This document shows, piece by piece, positions 1 through 6,747 of a stretch of DNA of 14,549 nucleotides. The position numbers and the translations under genes were made by a program. The stretch lies in assembly GCA_937891445.1 (NCBI GenBank), contig CALAFV010000390.1, positions 1 to 14,549 of the forward strand, written 5' to 3'. The notes below the pieces were generated by a model. That model made no database searches, had not been told where the DNA came from, and worked only from the letters and a program-made list of their open reading frames with translations. This DNA comes from an uncultured Phycisphaerales bacterium (GTDB lineage Bacteria > Planctomycetota > Phycisphaerae > Phycisphaerales > UBA1924). Each line of letters opens with the position of its first letter. Position 1 is the stretch's first letter.

Positions 1-1651
1 GGCGCGCGGCGGGTTCGGCGGAGCGCTCGGCGCTGTCGCCGAAGCGGGCGCGGAGGGCGTCGCGTGCGACGAGCCGGTCGTCGAAGTCGCGCCGGATCGT
101 TCCGCCGCGGCCGTCGGGGAGGATCTGGTACGTCTCGTGGCCCTTGCCGGCGATGAGGATGACGTCGCCGGGGCCGGCGCGCCGGATGGCGGCGCGGATC
201 GCGCGCTCGCGGTCCTCCTCGAGGTCGATGGTGCGGCCGATCGCGCCGGGCCGGACGCTCAGGGCCCCTCCGGCGACCTGGTCGATGATCGAGCGCGGGT
301 CCTCCGTGCGCGGGTTGTCGGAGGTGATGACGACGCGGTCGGCCAGTTCCGCCGCGACGGCGCCCATGCGCGGCCGCTTCGACCGGTCGCGGTCGCCGCC
401 GCAGCCGAAGACGCACCAGAGTTGCGGACGCTCGCCGTCGGTCGTAGCCGGCGCCGCGTCGATGACGCCGCGGAGGACGGTGAGGACGTTGCGCAGGGCG
501 TCGTCGGTGTGGGCGTAGTCCACGTAGACGGAGATCGGCTGATCGGCGGTTGAGACCAGTTGCAGCCGGCCCGGGGGCGCGGCGACGGTCGCGAGGCCGA
601 TCGGGTCGGTGTCGCCCGGGGCGGCGGTCCAGGGGGCGAGGCGCCAGACCGCGGCGACGGCCTGAAGAGCGTTCATCACGTTGTGCGGGCCGATCAGCGG
701 CAGTTCGGCCTCGATCACGCCCCACGGCCCGCGGAGCGTGACGGGGGTCGAGCGGACGAGTTGGCGGTCGATGCGGGCGACGCACTCGGCCCGCTCCGCC
801 GCGGGGGAACCCTCGAGGGCGCAGCGGAGCACGGTTGCGCGGCAGTCGCGGATCATCCGCTCGTGGGCCGGGTCCATGGCGTTGACGATGGCCAGCCCAT
901 CTGGCGGCAGCATCTCGAACAGCCGCGCCTTGGACGCGGCGTAGTGCTCCATCGTGCCGTGGTAGTCGAGGTGGTCGCCGGTGAGGTTGGTGAAGATGCC
1001 GACGTCGAAGGCGAGGGCCGCGACGCGGCGCTGGTCGAGGGCGTGGCTGGAGACCTCCATCACCGCCGCGGTGCACCCGGCCTCGACCATGACCGCGAGG
1101 GTGCGGGAGATCTCGATCGCGGGCGGCGTGGTGAGGACCGCGTCGGCGACGCCGACGCCGTCGTCGATTTGCACGGTGGAGATCATGCCGCAGCGCCGGC
1201 CCCGGCCGCCGCGGCCGTTGAGCAGGCGGTGGATGAGGTACGTGATGGTCGTCTTGCCGTTGGTGCCGGTGACGCCGACGAGGTCGAGTTTCGATGAGGG
1301 ATTGCCGTAGAAGCGCTCGGCCAGCCGCGCGGCGGCGAGGTTCACATCGGGAGTGACCAGCACGGCGACTTCCGGGCTGCGTCCGCCGGCGGCGGGGAGG
1401 GGAAGGGCCTCATCGTCGGTCAGCACGGCGACGGCGCCGGCCTCGACGGCCTGCGGGACGAAGCGGCGGCCGTCCTCGGTCAGCCCGCGGCGGGCGACGA
1501 AGAGCGAGCCGGGGAGAGCCGTGCGGCTGTCCTCGGTGATGTCGCAGATGCGGATGGACTCGGGAGGGGTGGCGCCGGGTCGGCCTCCCGCCGCGCGCGG
1601 ACGCGGGAGCGGCCGGATGTCCAGCCCGGAGATCAACTCGCCGACGAGCAT
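1..1651 (-). CDS. murE: UDP-N-acetylmuramoyl-tripeptide synthetase MurE (meso-DAP-adding), 3' end cut by window edge
   Basis: This is the cytoplasmic Mur ligase that adds the third stem-peptide residue to UDP-MurNAc-L-Ala-D-Glu using ATP. From the ATG at 1651 the frame stays open for 550 codons and leaves the window without a stop. Visible landmarks are the P-loop GTNGKTT (about residues 129-135), EVSSHAL (about 199-205), NLTGDHLDYHGT (about 222-233), the Mur-ligase lysine region ASKARLF with the likely carbamylated Lys241, DYAHTDDAL in the C-terminal domain, and AGKGHETYQ near 501. The substrate-selecting motif reads DNPR (about 445-448), the form known from meso-diaminopimelate-adding MurE enzymes rather than lysine-adding ones. 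The FDDR box that normally lies close to the C-terminus is at about 523-526, so only a short tail, or an unusual extension, is missing. It is divergent from the Bfd-like gene. The identification is secure; the exact end is unknown. Confidence 0.95.
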   Translation of the reverse strand, partial: MLVGELISGLDIRPLPRPRAAGGRPGATPPESIRICDITEDSRTALPGSLFVARRGLTEDGRRFVPQAVEAGAVAVLTDDEALPLPAAGGRSPEVAVLVTPDVNLAAARLAERFYGNPSSKLDLVGVTGTNGKTTITYLIHRLLNGRGGRGRRCGMISTVQIDDGVGVADAVLTTPPAIEISRTLAVMVEAGCTAAVMEVSSHALDQRRVAALAFDVGIFTNLTGDHLDYHGTMEHYAASKARLFEMLPPDGLAIVNAMDPAHERMIRDCRATVLRCALEGSPAAERAECVARIDRQLVRSTPVTLRGPWGVIEAELPLIGPHNVMNALQAVAAVWRLAPWTAAPGDTDPIGLATVAAPPGRLQLVSTADQPISVYVDYAHTDDALRNVLTVLRGVIDAAPATTDGERPQLWCVFGCGGDRDRSKRPRMGAVAAELADRVVITSDNPRTEDPRSIIDQVAGGALSVRPGAIGRTIDLEEDRERAIRAAIRRAGPGDVILIAGKGHETYQILPDGRGGTIRRDFDDRLVARDALRARFGDSAERSAEPAAR

Positions 1652-1825
1652 GAGGCACGCACCCCTGGCACCCTCTCCCCCCGGGCGCCGGAAGGGCGGT
1701 TGGTGCGGGTGGGGGCGGGGGCGCCGCGTGTGATGGTATCGGGCCCCCTTTCGGCGGCGGTTCAGATTTCGGCCGTGTTCCGGGGGGCGGGGCGGGGGCT
1801 ACCGTCCGGGGTGGAAAGGGCGCCG

Positions 1826-2149
1826 ATGGACCCCGACGACCACGTCTGCCTCTGCTTCCGGGTCAGCCTGCGGAAGATCCGGACGTTCCTGGCGCGGGAG
1901 GACCCGCCGGTGGCGTCGCTGATCTCCGAGTGCCTCGGGGCGGGGACGGGGTGCCAGTGGTGCGTGCCGTTCCTCAAGCACCTGCACGCGCAGCACCAGC
2001 GCGCGCAAACGCCGGACCTGAAGATCTCGCCGGAGAAGTACGCCGCGGCGCGCGTCGGCTACCGCAAGAGCGGCGTACGCGACGAGGGCGTCGTGCGGGA
2101 GGCGGGGGTGGAGAGCGCGTCGGACGAGGGGAAGACGCCGCCAGCATGA
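1826..2149 (+). CDS. Bfd-like [2Fe-2S]-binding protein
   Basis: This is a 107-residue protein with a bacterioferritin-associated-ferredoxin (Bfd) type cluster site: CLC at residues 8-10 and a second pair CQWC at 43-46, about 32 residues apart, as in Bfd/NirB-type [2Fe-2S] domains. The sequence VCLCF followed by VSLRKI and, later, a Gly-rich turn before the second Cys pair fits the fold. An extra Cys36 lies nearby. After the domain comes a charged tail of about 55 residues without cysteines, containing a short tyrosine- and arginine-bearing stretch (about 67-80). The ATG at 1826 is preferred because a purine-rich GGAAAGGG sits 6 bases upstream; the upstream in-frame codons encode low-quality sequence. 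Its role is unknown: Bfd itself reduces bacterioferritin to release iron, but no ferritin is in view, so electron transfer or iron sensing is only inference. Confidence 0.8.
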   Translation: MDPDDHVCLCFRVSLRKIRTFLAREDPPVASLISECLGAGTGCQWCVPFLKHLHAQHQRAQTPDLKISPEKYAAARVGYRKSGVRDEGVVREAGVESASDEGKTPPA

Positions 2150-2164
2150 TGATGTCAGGAATGG

Positions 2165-2211
2165 CGTGGGCCGTGCAGCGCGCAGGGGACGGCCCATGAT
2201 CCTGAGGGATC
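2165..2211 (+). other. Two adjacent hairpins downstream of the Bfd-like gene
   Basis: Arms 2165-2174 and 2189-2198 form a 10-pair stem (one G-U) around a 14-base loop. Immediately after it, GATCC and GGATC (2198-2202 and 2207-2211) form a second stem with a TGAG loop, sharing one base. No T-run follows, so this is not a classical intrinsic terminator. Its position 15 bases after the stop codon suggests an RNA 3'-end structure or weak termination signal. Function is inference. Confidence 0.35.
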
Positions 2212-2251
2212 GGTGTGGTTGCCGTGTTGCGTGGCAGGTGACCGCGAGATG

Positions 2252-2285
2252 AAAAAAGGAGACCCGGCCGCATGGGCCGGGTCTC
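2252..2285 (-). terminator. Intrinsic terminator of the TPR/alphaCTD gene
   Basis: Perfect 11-bp inverted repeat, arms 2275-2285 and 2259-2269, with a 5-base loop (2270-2274). Read on the minus strand, the stem is followed after one base by six T residues (2257-2252). It lies 30 bases past the stop codon of the minus-strand gene ending at 2315. This is the strongest Rho-independent terminator in the window and marks the end of the pdxA-MATE-TPR/alphaCTD run. Confidence 0.9.
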
Positions 2286-2314
2286 TGGCTTGTGTGCGTT
2301 CCTGAACGTGCGGC

Positions 2315-3265
2315 TCAGGACTCCAGTTGCCGCAGCGACAGGCCGTACTCGGCCAGTTTCTGCTTCACCTCGGCCAGCGAGGTGGCGCCGAAGTTCTTGA
2401 CGCCCATCAGTTCGGCCTCGGTGTGGCTGACCAGGTCGCCGAGGGTCTGGATGTTGAGCAGTTGCAGGGCCTTGCGGGCGCGGACGGAGAGGTTGAGGTC
2501 GCTGACCGGCTTGGCCAGCAGTGCCTCGGTGCCGGAGCCCTTGAGTTGCTCGATCACCTTCCGCAGCGCCTGGCGGTGGGCGTCCTCGACGCCCTGGCCC
2601 AGCCGCAGGCCCTTGCTGGCGAGCATCTGCTTGATCTCGACGAGGCTGCTCTCGCCGAAGTTCTTGTACCCCAGCAGTTCGGCCTCGGTGGTCCGCAGCA
2701 GGTCGCCCAGCGTGCGGATGTTCATCTTCTTCAGGCACGTGCGGGCACGCACCGAGAGTTCGAAGTCCGTCACCGGGGTGTCGAGCAGGGCGTTGCGCTT
2801 GAGTTTGTCGCGGTCCTGCTCGTCGTCGATGACCATCTCGCGGCTGGCCTGCACGTCCTTCATGTACAGGCGGGCGCGGGGGTGATTGGGGTTGGTGTCC
2901 AGCACCTGGCGCAGGCAACGCTCGGCGCGGGCGTAGTCGCCGCGGTCCTCGTAGAGGATCGCGAGGTTGATCAGGGCGTTGACGGGCGCCGGCGGGGTTT
3001 CGCAGGCGCGCTCGTACATCGCGATCGCCTCGTCTTCCTCGCCGGCGAGGTCCAGCGCGTACGCCAGGCGGAAGAACGCACGCGGGTCGCCGGGGTCGGC
3101 CGCGACGGCGCGGCGGTACTCGGCGATGGCGCCGGCCCGGTCACCCTCGGCCTCGGCCCGCTCGGCGGCGGCGATGTGCGCGGCCGCGGCCTTGGGGTCG
3201 CGGTGAACGGTTTCCTGCGCTCCGATGACGACGTCGAGCGGATCCTGCGTGGGGGTCTGGCTCAT
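2315..3265 (-). CDS. TPR protein with two tandem RNA polymerase alpha-CTD-like domains
   Basis: This is a 316-residue, probably cytoplasmic protein. Residues about 28-130 form roughly three tetratricopeptide repeats (helical, with motifs such as AIAEYRRAVAADPGDP and AERCLRQVLDTNPNHP), a protein-interaction scaffold. Two copies of the helix-hairpin-helix domain of the RNA polymerase alpha subunit C-terminus follow at about 160-222 and 249-313. Both keep the ELTVR-like segment (FELSVRA, LNLSVRA), the TEAELLG/TEAELMG helix, and NFGxxSLxEIK-like ends. Relative to E. coli alpha-CTD, the DNA-contacting Arg265, Gly296 and Ser299 positions are retained in both copies, while Asn268 is replaced by Thr or Lys. 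There is no alpha N-terminal domain, so it is not RpoA itself. The ATG at 3265 is chosen over an in-frame TTG at 3289 because GGTGGAG lies 5 bases upstream. It is last in a minus-strand run and has its own terminator. A role in binding promoters or RNA polymerase partners is inference. Confidence 0.88.
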   Translation of the reverse strand: MSQTPTQDPLDVVIGAQETVHRDPKAAAAHIAAAERAEAEGDRAGAIAEYRRAVAADPGDPRAFFRLAYALDLAGEEDEAIAMYERACETPPAPVNALINLAILYEDRGDYARAERCLRQVLDTNPNHPRARLYMKDVQASREMVIDDEQDRDKLKRNALLDTPVTDFELSVRARTCLKKMNIRTLGDLLRTTEAELLGYKNFGESSLVEIKQMLASKGLRLGQGVEDAHRQALRKVIEQLKGSGTEALLAKPVSDLNLSVRARKALQLLNIQTLGDLVSHTEAELMGVKNFGATSLAEVKQKLAEYGLSLRQLES

Positions 3266-3358
3266 CGATGCTCCACCCCCCCTCCCCAAAGAGAAGGATG
3301 GACAAACGACAGGTTGCGCCGGCTTGGGCGGGAATGGTATGGACGGCTCATGACCCGC

Positions 3359-4939
3359 TCAAGCCGCGGGGCCGACGGCGGCCGGGGCCGGTTCGGTGCC
3401 ACACCCCGGACAGGCCGCCCGGCCCTCCAGGCCCGTGCGGTCGTACCCGCACTGGACGCAGGTGACGGGTGTCGGGTCCGGGGGCTCGACCTCGGCGCCC
3501 TTTCCCTCCGGGGGGACGGCCCCGGCGGAGCGGGCGAGCAGGTCGAGGCTGCGCCAGCGCCCCCGCATGAAGCGGATCAGCAGGATCGACCCCAGGGCGA
3601 CGATGTACGCCGCCGAGGCGATCCAGGGGCCGAGGGACTCCAGCCCGGGCGCGAGGGCGATCATCGCGTGCCCGCCGCCGACGATCAGCGACCAGGCGAG
3701 GATCATCGTCAGCACGCCCGGCCAGACGGTGTCCCCCGCGCCGCGGAGGGCCGCGGAGATGGTCACGGCGACAGCGTCGAAGAGTTGGAACGCGGCCGCG
3801 ACGATCATGACCCACCCGCCGATGCGGAGGATCTCGGCGCGGGCGGCGTCGTCCATCCCCGCCGGGATGAAGACGCCCACCAGCGGGTGGCGGAGCAGGA
3901 GGAAGCCCAGGGCGCACAGCCCCATGTACCCCATCGTCACGCCCATGCCGAGGTACGCGCGCCGGGCGGCGATGTCCGGGCGCTTCATGCCCATCGCCTT
4001 ACCGACCATCGCGGTGACGGCGATGGAGATGCCGATCGCCGGCATGAACGACAGGTGCATGTACTGGAGGGCGATCCAGCCGGCGGTGTTCTGCGCCTCG
4101 CCGAAGCCGCCGACCAGTTTGGCCATGAAGTAGCCCCAGCAGACGATCTCGGAGCCGAACATCAGGGCGGCGGGCCACCCGATCCTGAGGATGTCGGCGA
4201 CGTGGGCCCACGAGGGCCGCCAGGCCCGTCGGGTGCCGAAGAGGCGGGCGTAGCGCGGCGAGAGGAAGACCGCGATGGGGATCGACAGTTCCACCGCCGT
4301 GCCGATGATGGTGCCGACCGCGGCGCCGCTGACGCCCAGCGCCGGCGCGCCGAGGTTGCCGTAGATGAGCATCCAGTTCGCGAAGACGTTGACGACGTTG
4401 CCGACCAGCGCGGCGATCAGGACGGTCATCGGCCGGTGCAGGCCATAGAAGAAGTGGGCGATGCCGCGGGTGGACATCGTGAAGAACGCGCCCATCAGCA
4501 GGATCTGGGCGTACTGCGTCTCCAGCCGCACCAGTTCCGCGGAGTGGTTCATCATCCCGAAGATCGCCGGCACCGCCATGGCGTAGGGGAACAGCAGCAC
4601 CTGGGCCGCCAGCGCCAGCCACAGGCCGTTCCAGCCGTAGGCCGCGCCGCGCTCGGGGCGGCCGGCGCCGTAGTTCTGCGAGACGTAGGTGTTGATGACC
4701 TGGAGCAGGCCCATGACGATCGCGATCGGGACGAACGCGATCAGGCCGCCGTTGCCCTGCGCGGCGACGTAGACCGCGTCGGGGGGATGGATCCGCGAGA
4801 CCATCCACTTGTCCACGAACTGCATCGCCGTGTACGACGTCATCGTCGCCACCGTGGGCGCGGCGATGATGAGCATCTCCAGCAGCGGGGAGCGGGAGGA
4901 GTCTCCGGAAACGCCGGGTTGTGCGGCGGCTTGGGCCAT
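3359..4939 (-). CDS. MATE-family multidrug/cation antiporter with C-terminal zinc-ribbon tail
   Basis: This 526-residue integral membrane protein shows the repeated hydrophobic segments of the MATE fold (about 12 helices, residues about 18-465). Family-typical features include the first-helix region LLEMLIIAAPTVATM, the VDKWMVSR segment following it, and NTYVSQNYGAGRPERG between early helices. MATE proteins export drugs or metabolites using Na+ or H+ gradients; the substrate cannot be told here. After the last helix comes a soluble tail of about 50 residues with two CxxC pairs (Cys494, Cys497, Cys510, Cys513) around a CGYD..G core, a likely zinc ribbon, which ordinary MATE proteins lack. The start is placed at the ATG 4939, just before a short Ala-rich N-terminus; no strong ribosome site is visible. 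It lies 98 bases downstream of pdxA and 93 bases upstream of the TPR/alphaCTD gene, all on one strand, so co-transcription is possible. Confidence 0.88.
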   Translation of the reverse strand: MAQAAAQPGVSGDSSRSPLLEMLIIAAPTVATMTSYTAMQFVDKWMVSRIHPPDAVYVAAQGNGGLIAFVPIAIVMGLLQVINTYVSQNYGAGRPERGAAYGWNGLWLALAAQVLLFPYAMAVPAIFGMMNHSAELVRLETQYAQILLMGAFFTMSTRGIAHFFYGLHRPMTVLIAALVGNVVNVFANWMLIYGNLGAPALGVSGAAVGTIIGTAVELSIPIAVFLSPRYARLFGTRRAWRPSWAHVADILRIGWPAALMFGSEIVCWGYFMAKLVGGFGEAQNTAGWIALQYMHLSFMPAIGISIAVTAMVGKAMGMKRPDIAARRAYLGMGVTMGYMGLCALGFLLLRHPLVGVFIPAGMDDAARAEILRIGGWVMIVAAAFQLFDAVAVTISAALRGAGDTVWPGVLTMILAWSLIVGGGHAMIALAPGLESLGPWIASAAYIVALGSILLIRFMRGRWRSLDLLARSAGAVPPEGKGAEVEPPDPTPVTCVQCGYDRTGLEGRAACPGCGTEPAPAAVGPAA

Positions 4940-5037
4940 AAACGGCGTGGCGTGGCGTGACGTGGGCGTCGTGCCGGTGCGAAGCCTATGCACACACGCA
5001 CCATCGCCGCGCACCGTGGCGCATCGCGTCCCGCGGC

Positions 5038-6063
5038 TTATCCGGATGCGGGCTTCCCTGACTTGCCGCGGGCCATGCGCACGGCCAGGCGCAGGGCCTC
5101 GGCCATGCTCGCCGGGCTCGCGAGGTTGCGCCCGGCGATGTCGAAGGCGGTGCCGTGGGCCGGGCTGGTGCGGACGATAGGGAGTCCCGCGGTGACGTTG
5201 ACCGCGCGGTCGCGGTCGAGCAGTTTCACCGGGATCAGCCCCTGGTCGTGGTACATCGCGACCACAAGATCGTGTTTTCCCTGCGCGGCGGCGAGGAAGA
5301 CCGCGTCGCCGGGGTGCGGTCCGGTGGCGTCGATCCCCGCGGCCCGGGCTTCCTCCACGGCCGGGGCGATCTGGCGCTTGTCCTCGTCGCCGAAGAGGCC
5401 ACCCTCGCCCGCGTGCGGGTTGAGCCCGGCGACGGCGACGCGGGGAGAGGCGATGCCGAGTTGGCGGCAGGCCTGCGCGCCCAGGTCGATCGCGTCGAAG
5501 ACGCGCTGGCGCGTGACCAGCCGCGGCACGTCGCGCAGAGCCACGTGGATGGTGACGAGGATCACCCGCAGCGTCGGGCCGACGAAGAGCATCGCCGACC
5601 GCGGCGCCTCGAAGCGGCGGGCGAGCACTTCGGTATGGCCGGGGAAGTCGATCCCCGCAAGGTGCCAGGCCTCCTTCGAGATCGGCGCGGTGACAATGCC
5701 GTCGGCGGCCCCGGCGCCGGCCGCGGTGATGGCGGCGTCGAGATAGGCGAAGGAGGCCGCGCCGCCGGCGGCGGTCGGTGCGGACGGGGTGGGGGCGTGC
5801 GGGTCGTCGGGGAGGGCGCGGACCTCGACGAGGGAGCACCCCGGTCCATCGTGCGCCGGGCTCCGCCAGAAGGGGGTGATCCCGGCCCGGTCCGCCGCCC
5901 GGAGCAGGGGGGCCTCATCTCCATAGATAAGGAAGCGGGCCTGGGACCGGAGCCCTTCGTCGGCGAGGGCCTTGACGATGACCTCCGGGCCGATTCCCAG
6001 CGGGTCGCCGGCGCTGACCGCGATGCGCAGGTTCTGGGAGGGTGCGGGGGGGGCAGGGGGCAC
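5038..6063 (-). CDS. pdxA: 4-hydroxythreonine-4-phosphate dehydrogenase PdxA
   Basis: This enzyme oxidises 4-phospho-hydroxy-L-threonine with NAD in the DXP-dependent pyridoxal 5'-phosphate pathway and acts in the cytoplasm. At 341 residues it is close to the usual 330. Diagnostic motifs are present in order: GDPLGIGPEV (about 19-28), TAPISKE (125-131), PGHTE (141-145), TIHVALRDV with metal-ligand His173, LNPHAGEGGLFG with His217, YHDQG with His272, and RTSPAHGTAFDIAG (298-311). In the last motif the commonly seen Asp before His is Ala. An insertion rich in Pro and Ala (about 85-102) is tolerated between domains. The start is a GTG at 6063, the only plausible codon before the first strand; no clear ribosome site is seen. 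It is divergent from the FKBP lipoprotein gene and heads the minus-strand run ending at 2315. PdxJ is not in the window. Confidence 0.95.
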   Translation of the reverse strand: MPPAPPAPSQNLRIAVSAGDPLGIGPEVIVKALADEGLRSQARFLIYGDEAPLLRAADRAGITPFWRSPAHDGPGCSLVEVRALPDDPHAPTPSAPTAAGGAASFAYLDAAITAAGAGAADGIVTAPISKEAWHLAGIDFPGHTEVLARRFEAPRSAMLFVGPTLRVILVTIHVALRDVPRLVTRQRVFDAIDLGAQACRQLGIASPRVAVAGLNPHAGEGGLFGDEDKRQIAPAVEEARAAGIDATGPHPGDAVFLAAAQGKHDLVVAMYHDQGLIPVKLLDRDRAVNVTAGLPIVRTSPAHGTAFDIAGRNLASPASMAEALRLAVRMARGKSGKPASG

Positions 6064-6065
6064 GA

Positions 6066-6136
6066 CGGATGGTAGGGATCAGACCGGGTGGCGGCCCATG
6101 TGAAAGGGGGAGGGCCCCACACGGGCGTACCATCCG
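6066..6136. promoter_or_regulatory. 9-bp inverted repeat across the pdxA / FKBP divergent gap
   Basis: CGGATGGTA at 6066-6074 is exactly matched by its reverse complement at 6128-6136, separated by 53 bases. The arms lie just outside the GTG start of pdxA and just before the GTG start of the FKBP lipoprotein, so they flank the whole divergent promoter region. This could be a pair of operator half-sites or chance; no promoter hexamers could be assigned here with confidence. Confidence 0.25.
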
Positions 6137-6140
6137 CTCC

Positions 6141-6707
6141 GTGCCTCGGTTCCGCACCCTGGTTCCGCCGACACTGCTCGCCGCCGCCGCTGCGCTGGCG
6201 GGGGCATGCCAGGCTCCCGCGCCCCCATCACAGGGGGAGGTCGCCGGCACCCCGGATCCGGTGGTTGCCGCCGTTCCTGCGGAGCCGGTTTCAGAACCAC
6301 CCCCGTCATCGGTGTCGGCCGTGGCGAGCGCGGAGGGCCTCGGCGCGTTCCCGGTCAGTCGCGTTGTGCTCGGCGGGGGGTTGATCGTCGAGGATCTGAG
6401 GATCGGCGATGGTCCCCTGTGCGAGGGGCCGGACGCGACGATCGCCGTGCATTATCGCGGCTCGCTTGCCGCGACGGGCGAGGTCTTCGATGCGACGGAG
6501 CCGGGGGAGGCGGTCGAACTGCCCCTCGGCAAACTGATCAAGGGATGGAAGCAGGGGGTGCCGGGGATGCGCGTCGGCGGCGTGCGCCGGCTGACGATCC
6601 CCGCGGCGCTGGCGTACGGCGACCGCGGGCTGGTGCAGGGGGGACAGGTCGTGATCCCGCCCCGGGCGGATCTGGTGTTCGAGATCGAACTGATGGGGGT
6701 GCGGTGA
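6141..6707 (+). CDS. FKBP-type peptidyl-prolyl isomerase, lipoprotein
   Basis: Read from the GTG at 6141, this is a 188-residue protein with a lipoprotein signal: Arg-containing n-region, Leu/Ala core and lipobox LAGAC with Cys23 as the predicted lipidated residue. A Pro/Val-rich linker (about 24-66) leads to one FKBP domain (about 77-188). Residues matching the FKBP12 active site are visible: the Tyr in AVHYRG, Phe-Asp in VFDAT, Leu-Ile and Trp in KLIKGWKQG, Tyr in LAYG, and Phe in LVFEIEL. The Phe46-equivalent is Leu. It therefore probably catalyses cis-trans isomerisation of Xaa-Pro bonds in exported proteins, anchored on the periplasmic side. Longer in-frame starts as far as 6042 would destroy the signal peptide and overlap pdxA. 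It lies 40 bases before the two-domain FKBP gene and is likely its operon partner. Confidence 0.88.
   Translation: MPRFRTLVPPTLLAAAAALAGACQAPAPPSQGEVAGTPDPVVAAVPAEPVSEPPPSSVSAVASAEGLGAFPVSRVVLGGGLIVEDLRIGDGPLCEGPDATIAVHYRGSLAATGEVFDATEPGEAVELPLGKLIKGWKQGVPGMRVGGVRRLTIPAALAYGDRGLVQGGQVVIPPRADLVFEIELMGVR
6558..6581 (+). repeat. 24-base exact repeat, copy 1 (FKBP lipoprotein gene)
   Basis: This stretch encodes VPGMRVGG after the active-site Trp of the FKBP domain and is identical at all 24 positions to 7120-7143 in the next gene. The flanking DNA is also close (both preceded by a TGATCAAGG-G-TGG core). It marks the two genes as paralogues from duplication or gene conversion. Confidence 0.85.
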
Positions 6708-6747
6708 GCCGCCGCTCAATCACCTCGGCGAACGGAGATAACTTCCC

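Noticed and set aside
2327..4960. Very long (877-codon) plus-strand open frame
   Set aside because: It is antisense to the TPR/alphaCTD and MATE genes, both of which have clear family motifs. Its translation is low-complexity Gly/Arg/Asp/Ala, as expected for a shadow frame in GC-rich DNA.
4940..5839. N-terminal extension of the MATE protein to 826 residues
   Set aside because: The extension runs through pdxA in a different frame and is Arg/Pro-rich. The transporter starts at the ATG at 4939.
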